A DNA stretch of 7,914 nucleotides from Candidatus Coatesiibacteriota bacterium (lineage in GTDB: Bacteria; RBG-13-66-14): positions 1-7,914 of the forward strand of contig WJMB01000102.1 of NCBI GenBank assembly GCA_014728185.1. Direction: 5' to 3'. This document shows, piece after piece, positions 1-5,190 of this stretch (position 1 is the first letter of the stretch; the number at the start of each line of letters is the position of its first letter). Both the position numbers and the translations under genes were made by a program. The notes under the pieces were generated by a model. It searched no databases and was not told the origin of the DNA. It was given only the letters and a program-made list of their open reading frames with translations.

Positions 1-1346
1 ACGGCTACGATATCGACGACTCCGCCGGCGACGGCGACGGCCTCGTCGAGCCCGGCGAGACCATCACAGTCTACTGCGACGTATACAACCCCAGCCTGGT
101 AACCGCCACCAGCCTCGACGCCACCCTGACCAGCACTTCGGGCGAGGTGACCATCGTCGACGGCTCCGACAGCTTGGGCAACCTGGCCCCCCTCGAGGCC
201 GGTTCCGCCGAGTTCACCGTCAGCGTTGACGGCGGCTGCCCCGAGCCCCAGGGGCTCCCCCTCACCGTCAGCTTCGACGCCGCCAACCCCTACACCCTCG
301 AGGAGGACCTCGAGCTCTTCGTGCCCGGCTACGGCCTGGCCGAGGACTGCGAGTTCGGCATCGACCGCCTCTGGCGCTACGAGGCCAACGGCGACAACAC
401 CTGGGCCGTCAACGACGAGCAGGCCCTCTACGGCCAGTACTCCTTCAGCCCCAACAACGCCGGGGGAGGCTACGACGCCAACCTGGACTGCTCCCTGGTC
501 TCCATGCCCTTCCACATCGACTCCGAACACAACATCATGACCGCCTGGGTCTACTTCCAGCTCGAGGGCGGCCGGGACATGTGCCAGTTGCAGATCCAGT
601 ACGCGGGCGAAGACACCTGGACCACACTCCACACCATCTCCGGCGCCCCCGATCCACAGTGGATGCGCCGCACCAGTGATCTGTCCTCCCACGAGGGCGA
701 GACCGCCCGACTGCGCCTGCTCTTCCGTTCCGATTCCGACGACGTCTACCAGGGCGTCTGGCTCGATGAAATCTATGTCGTCGATTACGAGGTCGACATC
801 GACGACGCCACCCTCTCCGCCGTCAGCGGCGAGGACGGCGTGATGCTGAGCTGGGACGTCTCCGGCGATTTCGCCGCCCTGGACATCTTCCGTGCAGACG
901 GAGACAGTTCCCTCTCCCACGGCGCTCCGCTCAACGAGCTGCCGCTGACCGACGCCGTCGGCTCCTTCCTTGACCGCGACTACGCATCAGCTTACCTCTT
1001 CGAGGTCACCGACGCCTCGGGCCGCGTCACCCGGCTGGGTCCCGTCGAGACCACCGGCGCGCCCACCTCCGCGGGCCACACCCTCCTCGCCGAGCCCTAC
1101 CCCAACCCCACCGTCGGGGCGCTCAACATCGAGTTCGAGCTCTCGGTCGATGACGCCGCCGAGGACGTCCTGGTGGCCCTCTACGACCTGGCCGGCCGCC
1201 GGGTGCGCACCCTCTCGGCGGGCCGGCTCACCACCGGCCGTCACGAGTTGACTTGCTCCCTGGACGACGTCGGCGCCGGCGTCTACCTGCTGCGACTGCA
1301 GACCGCCTCGGGCAGCCTCCTGCGTCGCGTGGCCCTGGTCCGCTAA
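1..1346 (+). CDS. C-terminal part of a secreted multidomain protein with FlgD/T9SS-like sorting tail (5' truncated)
   Basis: The frame is open from the left edge (first full codon at 3) to TAA 1344-1346, giving 447 residues with no start, so the N-terminus lies outside the window. Near the left edge is an acidic DDSAGDGDG..EPGETI motif, which introduces Ig/CARDB-like domains in many secreted peptidases of FCB and candidate phyla. A jelly-roll/MAM-like region follows at about 345-800, ending in GVWLDEIYVVD. A fibronectin-III-like stretch lies at about 810-1070. The last ~85 residues (from LLAEPYPNP at 1083) match the FlgD-Ig/Por-secretion-tail pattern: PNP, LYDLAGRRVRTL, GVYLLRL and a basic end. 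I infer export and surface attachment or release. The catalytic part, if there is one, is not in view; an M6- or C25-type peptidase is plausible but unproven. The gene closes at a strong terminator and does not continue into the next gene. Confidence 0.85.
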   Translation, partial: GYDIDDSAGDGDGLVEPGETITVYCDVYNPSLVTATSLDATLTSTSGEVTIVDGSDSLGNLAPLEAGSAEFTVSVDGGCPEPQGLPLTVSFDAANPYTLEEDLELFVPGYGLAEDCEFGIDRLWRYEANGDNTWAVNDEQALYGQYSFSPNNAGGGYDANLDCSLVSMPFHIDSEHNIMTAWVYFQLEGGRDMCQLQIQYAGEDTWTTLHTISGAPDPQWMRRTSDLSSHEGETARLRLLFRSDSDDVYQGVWLDEIYVVDYEVDIDDATLSAVSGEDGVMLSWDVSGDFAALDIFRADGDSSLSHGAPLNELPLTDAVGSFLDRDYASAYLFEVTDASGRVTRLGPVETTGAPTSAGHTLLAEPYPNPTVGALNIEFELSVDDAAEDVLVALYDLAGRRVRTLSAGRLTTGRHELTCSLDDVGAGVYLLRLQTASGSLLRRVALVR

Positions 1347-1362
1347 CCTTCCAACCCCGACG

Positions 1363-1389
1363 ACGGGGGCCGCCCGGCCCCCGTTTTTT
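1363..1389 (+). terminator. Intrinsic terminator of the secreted-protein gene
   Basis: A perfect 9-bp stem (ACGGGGGCC at 1363-1371 with GGCCCCCGT at 1376-1384) has a 4-nt loop and a six-T run at 1384-1389. It starts 17 nt after the stop codon. This is a textbook rho-independent terminator on the + strand and separates the first gene from the methyltransferase. Confidence 0.93.
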
Positions 1390-1408
1390 ACATCCATTTC
1401 GCCAACGG

Positions 1409-2089
1409 ATGCAACCGATGACCGATGACCAACTCAAGATCGGCGACGCCGTCGCCCCCGACGCCCCGGCAGCCGTTCGCGCCGGACGGGTCCTCTTCAA
1501 ACTGCGCGGCCTGGTCCCCGTTCCCTTCGTCATCCTGCTGCTGCTCTTCGCCGACCCCCGACCCTGGAGCTGGGCCGTCGGCCTGCCCCTGATCCTGCTG
1601 GGCGAGGCCGGCCGCATCTGGGGCGTCGGCTACACCGGCGGGGCCACCCGGGCCCGGGACCTGCGCGCCAAGGTGCTCTGCACGCGGGGACCCTTCGCCT
1701 ACGTGCGCAACCCCCTCTACCTCTTCAACGCCGTAATCGTCCTGGGCACCGTCGTCATCGGCGCCTGGTGGCCGCTGATCGCCTTCCAGCCACTGTTCTA
1801 CCTCGTTTACTACTACCTGATCGTTCGCTACGAGGAGCAGTTCCTCTTCGCCGAGTTCGGCGAGGACTACAAGCCCTACGCCGCCGCCGTACGCCGCCTG
1901 CTGCCCCGCCTGACGCCCTACCCCGCCAAAAGCGGCCGCGAGTTCCGCCTCCGCGACGCCCTGCGCAACGAGCGCCCGACGATCACCGGACAGGTGGTCA
2001 TCCTGACCGGCCTGACCGTCGTCGATATCGTCCTGGCCGCCCACGACGCCGGAGGCCTCGGCGAGCTGCTCCTCCGCCTCCTCACCTGA
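1409..2089 (+). CDS. Membrane methyltransferase of the ICMT/PEMT (isoprenylcysteine carboxyl methyltransferase-like) family
   Basis: The 226-residue product has hydrophobic segments at about 35-48, 54-70, 104-120 and 122-139. The family signature is clear: RGPFAYVRNPLYL (93-105), then the EE pair (142-143) and FGEDYKPY (150-157), which together form the SAM-binding end in ICMT/PEMT proteins. Bacterial members methylate small or lipid substrates at the membrane; the substrate here cannot be read from sequence. After the usual end of the fold (about residue 170) there is an extra tail with another hydrophobic stretch (about 194-210). The start is uncertain. ATG 1409 and in-frame ATG 1418 are both possible and neither has a clear Shine-Dalgarno sequence. 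The open frame reaches back to TTG 1253, but that part overlaps the upstream gene and the terminator, so it is excluded. No promoter is evident in the 19 nt between terminator and start. Confidence 0.85.
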   Translation: MQPMTDDQLKIGDAVAPDAPAAVRAGRVLFKLRGLVPVPFVILLLLFADPRPWSWAVGLPLILLGEAGRIWGVGYTGGATRARDLRAKVLCTRGPFAYVRNPLYLFNAVIVLGTVVIGAWWPLIAFQPLFYLVYYYLIVRYEEQFLFAEFGEDYKPYAAAVRRLLPRLTPYPAKSGREFRLRDALRNERPTITGQVVILTGLTVVDIVLAAHDAGGLGELLLRLLT

Positions 2090-2132
2090 CCGTCCCCCGG
2101 CACACCAATCGGTTTCATCCCCGCCGCGACGA

Positions 2133-2210
2133 GGCGTTGGCGCGTTTGTTGCGCCCGGGGGGCGTGGTCCGGACCTCTGACGGCGGTCTCGCAAGAAACG
2201 TGCCAACGCC
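2133..2210. repeat. Long stem-loop with nested inverted repeats
   Basis: GGCGTTGGC (2133-2141) pairs perfectly with GCCAACGCC (2202-2210) across 60 nt. Inside it are CGCCC/GGGCG (2152-2156 with 2160-2164) and the 10-bp palindrome GGTCCGGACC (2166-2175). There is no T run, so it is not a standard terminator, although it lies 43 nt after the methyltransferase stop. It could be a structured RNA, a rho-dependent 3' end or part of a dispersed repeat. Confidence 0.5.
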
Positions 2211-2290
2211 GGACGAATGAAGGTTCGCTCCCATTCTCGCGCCTCGGTGGGGGCTGTCGGAACTCGAGGTCATCGGGTAATGCCGTCGCC

Positions 2291-2313
2291 AAAGACGTCC
2301 GGGAGTCGTCTTT
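2291..2313. repeat. Small inverted repeat
   Basis: AAAGACG (2291-2297) and CGTCTTT (2307-2313) form a perfect 7-bp stem with a 9-nt loop. No T tract follows and its function is unknown. A 7-bp stem of this kind can arise by chance in a window of this size. Confidence 0.35.
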
Positions 2314-2454
2314 AGCTCAACAAGCTATTGACGTCCCCAAAGCACTGCGAGGAGATGAAACAGCCGGTAAACCTCACAGGACCATAAAGCGGCCCCCACA
2401 ATGACAACGCCTTGATCCAATCCAGTATCGGATCGGCTGACGAGAAATCACGAT

Positions 2455-2516
2455 GGGATCATCACCTGAAACTGAACCTACATCGAAAACGCTAAACACC
2501 GGCGTTTAGAAAGGAA
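2455..2516 (+). repeat. 62-nt direct repeat, copy 1
   Basis: This segment aligns without gaps to 4147-4208 at 47 of 62 positions. Both ends of the conserved core are exact: AACTGAACCTAC (2470-2481) and GTTTAGAAAGGAA (2504-2516). The centre diverges. In this copy it carries a self-complementary CTAAAC/GTTTAG stem (2492-2497 with 2504-2509). The composite hairpin at 2521-2570 follows directly. Confidence 0.65.
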
Positions 2517-2520
2517 CTGC

Positions 2521-2570
2521 TGACAACTATCTCACGAAAGGCTGTTTTTCGACGAGACAAAAAGTTGTCA
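2521..2570. repeat. Composite hairpin in the AT-rich region
   Basis: Three nested stems line up on one axis: TGACAACT (2521-2528) with AGTTGTCA (2563-2570), TCTC (2530-2533) with GAGA (2554-2557), and CGAAA (2535-2539) with TTTCG (2547-2551). That makes 17 pairs in 50 nt, with small internal loops. It sits 4 nt after repeat copy 1 and could be a mobile-element end, an RNA structure or a remnant of either. Confidence 0.55.
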
Positions 2571-2865
2571 TACCTGCTAAAGTCACTATATGAAAGCGTT
2601 TAGTCTCACTTTTGCCTGGGATGCAAATCAGGAGTCGCGACTTCCCGATACGGAGCGCTATATTGGAAGCGTCCGCTTTTAGTACGTCTGTTTTATGCCA
2701 CCAGGCAACACACAAACAGGATAACTAGCACAATCATAATACTTATTTTATCATGCTATTCGTAATATATTTCTGTTCAAGTACGTATGATATTCCCATC
2801 ACGAAAAAACCTGCGTGACCCTGGATAATGAACGAACGACGTTTATCATTGATGAGAGCCCAATA

Positions 2866-2897
2866 GCACTGCAACTGGTATGCAGGTTATGCAGTGC
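2866..2897. repeat. Inverted repeat upstream of the CDF gene (possible operator)
   Basis: GCACTGCA (2866-2873) and TGCAGTGC (2890-2897) are perfect 8-bp arms 16 nt apart, 72 nt before the proposed CDF start. Metal exporters are often controlled by dimeric metalloregulators that bind such dyads, so an operator is possible. A hairpin in the leader is the alternative. It does not match a metalloregulator box I can name. Confidence 0.35.
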
Positions 2898-2968
2898 GCC
2901 AAGCGCCCGGAAGCTTCAGCGCATTCCGATTCCAGCCAGCGATCAAACCCGCTCCCCCCGATCAACCC

Positions 2969-3931
2969 ATGGCCAAACACCACCACCCCCATACCGGCGA
3001 GAACCACGCTCACGACCACGCCCAGGGCTACCGCGCCGCCGACCGCGGCCGCTTGCGCTGGGCGCTGCTGCTCACCGGGACGACGATGGTCGCCGAGGTA
3101 ATCGGCGGGCTGTGGACTGGCTCCCTGGCCCTGATCTCCGACGCCGGCCACATGTTCACCCACCTCTTCGCCCTGGGGGTCAGCTATCTGGCGATGTGGT
3201 GGGCCGACCGCCCCCCCGACGGCCGACGCAGCTTCGGCTATCACCGCGGTGAGGTCCTGGCCGCCCTGCTCAACGGCCTGACCGTGCTGGCCGTGGTGGC
3301 CTTCATCGTCTACGAGGCTGTCGAGGGCATCCTCGATCCCCAGCCCGTGCGCACCGGCGAGATGCTGATCGTCGCAGGCGTCGGCCTGCTGGTCAACGCC
3401 GTCACGGCCTTCATCCTCTTCCGCGCCGGACGCGACGACCTGAATATCAAAAGCGCCCTGGTCCACCTTGCCGGTGACCTGGGTAGCTCGGCCGCCGTGG
3501 TCGTCGGCGGCCTGGTGATGCGCTACACCGGTTTCTGGCTCCTCGACCCCCTGCTCTCGCTACTCATCGCCGTGGTCATCCTTATCTGGAGCTGGGGCCT
3601 GATCCGCGAGAGCGTGCATATCCTGCTCCAGGGCACCCCGCGCGAGGTGGACCCCGACGAGGTCCGCGCCCTGCTGCTCGACCACCCCTGTGTGCTGGGC
3701 GTCGAGGACCTTCACCTCTGGAGCGTCACCCGTAAGATGAACGTCTTGACCGCCCAACTTCGCGTGCCCGGAGCGCTGACCGTCCAGGGTGCCGCCGCGA
3801 TGCGCCGGGAGCTCGCCGCCGCGCTTCTGGAGCGCTACCAGGTGATGCACAGCACCCTGGAGCTGATCCCCGAGAGCGAACCCGTCGACTCCGACTGCGC
3901 CGTTTGTCGTCGCCAGTTGCCCACTGACTGA
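2969..3931 (+). CDS. Cation diffusion facilitator (CDF) metal exporter, zinc-type, with His-rich N-terminus
   Basis: The 320-residue product is the usual CDF length. It should export Zn2+ or a similar divalent metal in exchange for protons across the inner membrane. The N-terminal tail has seven His in residues 4-17. Six membrane segments follow, then a cytoplasmic domain ending HSTLELIPE (294-302). TM2 carries SLALISDAGHMFTH (52-65) and TM5 carries VHLAGD (165-170). The TM5 HxxxD site (H166, D170) is intact, but TM2 has H61 and H65 where HxxxD is typical of zinc CDFs. The C-terminus ends with CAVC (310-313), a possible extra metal site. I chose ATG 2969 because the His-rich tail begins there. 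GTG 2894 would add 25 unconvincing residues, although CAGG lies 7 nt before it. ATG 2969 has no clear Shine-Dalgarno sequence. No partner gene is adjacent. Confidence 0.92.
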   Translation: MAKHHHPHTGENHAHDHAQGYRAADRGRLRWALLLTGTTMVAEVIGGLWTGSLALISDAGHMFTHLFALGVSYLAMWWADRPPDGRRSFGYHRGEVLAALLNGLTVLAVVAFIVYEAVEGILDPQPVRTGEMLIVAGVGLLVNAVTAFILFRAGRDDLNIKSALVHLAGDLGSSAAVVVGGLVMRYTGFWLLDPLLSLLIAVVILIWSWGLIRESVHILLQGTPREVDPDEVRALLLDHPCVLGVEDLHLWSVTRKMNVLTAQLRVPGALTVQGAAAMRRELAAALLERYQVMHSTLELIPESEPVDSDCAVCRRQLPTD

Positions 3932-3961
3932 GCCCCGGCCCGTCACGGTTCTTGCATTCCT

Positions 3962-4012
3962 CAGACCTCCCCCCGGCGGGAGGTCTGCGGGCAAAAACCC
4001 GCGCCAGACCTC
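3962..4012. repeat. Three-armed competing hairpins after the CDF gene
   Basis: Arm 1 is CAGACCTCCC (3962-3971), arm 2 GGGAGGTCTG (3978-3987) and arm 3 CAGACCTC (4005-4012). Arm 2 pairs perfectly with arm 1 (10 bp, 6-nt loop). It can instead pair with arm 3 (8 bp), continuing into CGGG/CCCG (3988-3991 with 3998-4001) around a CAAAAA loop. The two folds exclude each other. It begins 31 nt after the CDF stop and lacks a T run on the + strand. It may be a 3'-end structure, an attenuator-like switch or a dispersed palindromic element. Confidence 0.6.
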
Positions 4013-4146
4013 TGTACCGGTCCAGCAGCGGCATAACGTTCCACCAATCGAAAAACGCCCTCTCGCGATCCGTGGGGCAGCATGCCCGCACCGGACCTTC
4101 ATCCCCGCCCGCGCAGTTACCCGTTGTTTTGCATCTATTTCCGGTA

Positions 4147-4208
4147 GGGATTACCATCAACAACTGAACCTACGTCGAGAACATGGAAGAGCGGTGTTTA
4201 GAAAGGAA
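4147..4208 (+). repeat. 62-nt direct repeat, copy 2
   Basis: This is the partner of 2455-2516 in the same orientation, offset by 1692 nt. The exact blocks AACTGAACCTAC and GTTTAGAAAGGAA fall at 4162-4173 and 4196-4208. The central palindrome of copy 1 is not kept here. Sequence after position 4208 differs from that after copy 1, so the repeat stops sharply at its 3' end. Confidence 0.65.
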
Positions 4209-4370
4209 ACGCCCTGTGGCTCGACCTACGCGATCATCACCGCTTCGGTGTCGAGCATCCCCTACGGCGCCCCCTCTGTCCCGGTTCCCCCTAATCCCAT
4301 CCAGTACACCGACTACCACTCCGTCGACGACATCTTCGAGCAGCGGCGGAGGTGGTCAGGGCGAAAAGAA

Positions 4371-4399
4371 TTGAAACTCGCGCATATTTGTGCTATTGT
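4371..4399 (+). promoter_or_regulatory. Candidate sigma70 promoter for ahpC
   Basis: TTGAAA (4371-4376) is followed after exactly 17 nt by TATTGT (4394-4399), with an extended -10 TGC just upstream (4391-4393). It sits in a locally AT-rich patch about 70 nt before the ahpC start. I see no clear PerR or OxyR box. Confidence 0.6.
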
Positions 4400-4458
4400 T
4401 ACATTGTCTCAAAAGGAGGCGGCTGATATATCCCGCAAGCAACCCCAGCGACAATTCC

Positions 4459-4464
4459 AGGAGG
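4459..4464 (+). promoter_or_regulatory. Shine-Dalgarno site that sets the ahpC start
   Basis: AGGAGG lies 5 nt before ATG 4470. For the adjacent ATG 4467 the gap would be only 2 nt, so the second ATG is preferred. Confidence 0.8.
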
Positions 4465-4469
4465 GGATG

Positions 4470-4988
4470 ATGTCTCTTTTACCCATCGGCACCCAGGCTC
4501 CGGACTTCAGCGCCAAAGCGCTGGTCGACGGCGTCGAGAGCAGTTTCAAGCTGTCCGAGCACCGCGGCAAATGGGTCATCTTGTTCTTCTATCCCGCCGA
4601 CTTCAGCCCGGTCTGCCCGACGGAGCTGAAGGCCTTCCGCGATAACAAAGCCCGCCTCGAGGAGCTCGGCGCGGTCTTCGTCGCCGGTTCCACCGATGAG
4701 CTAGAGAAGCACAAGGAGTGGCAGAAGGGCGACCTGGGCAACCTGCCCTACCCCCACTTCACCGACCGAGACGGCACGATCTCCCGCCTCTACGGCACCT
4801 TCCTCAAGGACTCCGGCGTGGCCACCCGAGGTACCTACATCATCGACCCCGAGGGCATGGTCCGCGCGATCATGGTCACCGAACCCAAGGTGGCCCGTTC
4901 CGTCGAGGAGACCCTGCGCCTGATCTCGGCCTACCAGACAGGCGCCGCCTGCCCGGTGGATTGGAAACCGGGCCAGCCGACACTCTAG
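4470..4988 (+). CDS. ahpC: Typical 2-Cys peroxiredoxin (AhpC/Prx1 family)
   Basis: This enzyme reduces H2O2, organic hydroperoxides or peroxynitrite in the cytoplasm. The 172-residue product has the peroxidatic site FYPADFSPVCPTE (40-52, Cys49), a catalytic Arg in VATRGTYIIDPEG (R120) and the resolving Cys161 in CPVDWKPG near the end. In family terms C49 of one subunit forms a disulfide with C161 of its partner. The common PxxxTxxC motif has Ser46 instead of Thr, a tolerated change. It is shorter than E. coli AhpC (187 residues) because it stops just after WKPG. It therefore lacks the C-terminal YF tail linked to overoxidation sensitivity, so a robust type is inferred. No ahpF or other reductase gene is adjacent, so a thioredoxin-type donor encoded elsewhere is assumed. 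The gene has its own promoter and terminator and looks monocistronic. Confidence 0.95.
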   Translation: MSLLPIGTQAPDFSAKALVDGVESSFKLSEHRGKWVILFFYPADFSPVCPTELKAFRDNKARLEELGAVFVAGSTDELEKHKEWQKGDLGNLPYPHFTDRDGTISRLYGTFLKDSGVATRGTYIIDPEGMVRAIMVTEPKVARSVEETLRLISAYQTGAACPVDWKPGQPTL

Positions 4989-5011
4989 CCGGACGCTGAA
5001 TCAAGTATTTC

Positions 5012-5040
5012 GCGGGCGCCCCCGGGCGTCCGCTTCTGTT
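5012..5040 (+). terminator. Likely intrinsic terminator of ahpC
   Basis: A 9-bp stem with one G-T pair (5012-5020 with 5025-5033) has a CCCG loop and is followed by TTCTGTT. It begins 23 nt after the ahpC stop. The T tract is interrupted, so efficiency may be modest. Confidence 0.72.
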
Positions 5041-5077
5041 ATCACCGAATCCGTACGTGCCGCCGCTGTGAAAACGG

Positions 5078-5105
5078 TTGAAATGACTTCCCCGGCGGGT
5101 ATATC
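5078..5105 (+). promoter_or_regulatory. Candidate sigma70 promoter for the cyclase gene
   Basis: TTGAAA (5078-5083) and TATATC (5100-5105) are 16 nt apart, in the short gap after the ahpC terminator. This would leave a leader of about 78 nt before ATG 5191. It shares its -35 sequence with the proposed ahpC promoter. Confidence 0.45.
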
Positions 5106-5190
5106 ATTGATGAGATAAACAAAATCTCCACCAAGCAGCCACCAGGGCGGCGGCCGCTCGATACCCCTGCCGTCCGGGAAAGGTGTCTCG

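Larger units (their letters stand above)
2090..2968. other. Gene-poor intergenic stretch with structured repeats and an AT-rich island
   Basis: I found no convincing gene in these 879 nt. The first ~200 nt are GC-rich and full of inverted repeats. From about 2320 composition drops, and 2721-2800 has only 22 G/C in 80 nt, far below the flanking genes. Listed separately are a stem-loop (2133-2210), a hairpin (2291-2313), a copy of a 62-nt direct repeat (2455-2516), a composite hairpin (2521-2570) and an inverted repeat near the CDF gene (2866-2897). The low-GC part could be acquired DNA or a decayed mobile element, but no transposase is recognisable. I could not place a confident promoter for the CDF gene here. 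Confidence 0.6.
3932..4469. other. Gene-poor stretch between the CDF gene and ahpC
   Basis: I assign no gene to these 538 nt. They hold the competing hairpins at 3962-4012, repeat copy 2 (4147-4208), a hairpin with arms CTCGAC/GTCGAG (4220-4225 with 4250-4255) enclosing CACCG/CGGTG (4238-4242 with 4246-4250), and the ahpC promoter and leader. The frame of ahpC stays open through the whole stretch without a stop. The part at about 4225-4350 has G/C-rich third positions in that frame and may be a coding relic, but it resembles nothing I know. Confidence 0.55.

Noticed and set aside
1253..1408. Upstream extension of the methyltransferase from TTG 1253
   Set aside because: It overlaps the end of the first gene and the terminator, and its Arg/Pro-rich peptide is the usual out-of-frame product of GC-rich DNA.
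1388..2206. 272-codon minus-strand frame antisense to the methyltransferase
   Set aside because: Its Gly/Glu/Ala/Val-rich composition is the shadow of a GC-rich gene, and the + strand frame has clear family motifs.
2171..2260. Possible longer homology between this segment and 4006-4080 (shared GACCTCTG and TCTCGCG words)
   Set aside because: The words match but the spacing differs by 9 nt and the intervening bases align poorly. It is too weak to extend the 62-nt repeat.
2527..2715. 62-codon frame on the minus strand in the AT-rich island
   Set aside because: It has a TTG start, no clear Shine-Dalgarno site, no recognisable motif, and overlaps the composite hairpin. It is not supported as a gene.
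2720..2800. CDF promoter in the AT-rich island (TATGAT at 2786-2791 and similar)
   Set aside because: Several -10-like hexamers exist, as expected in AT-rich DNA, but none has a -35 match at the right distance.
2815..3252. 145-codon + frame from GTG 2815 running into the CDF gene
   Set aside because: Most of it is an out-of-frame Pro/Arg-rich shadow of the CDF gene, and the part before 2969 shows no motif.
4194..4469. N-terminal extension of ahpC from GTG 4194 (264 residues in total)
   Set aside because: Peroxiredoxin homology begins at MSLLPIGTQAPDF. A good Shine-Dalgarno site and a promoter lie inside the extension, and the extension covers a repeat copy.
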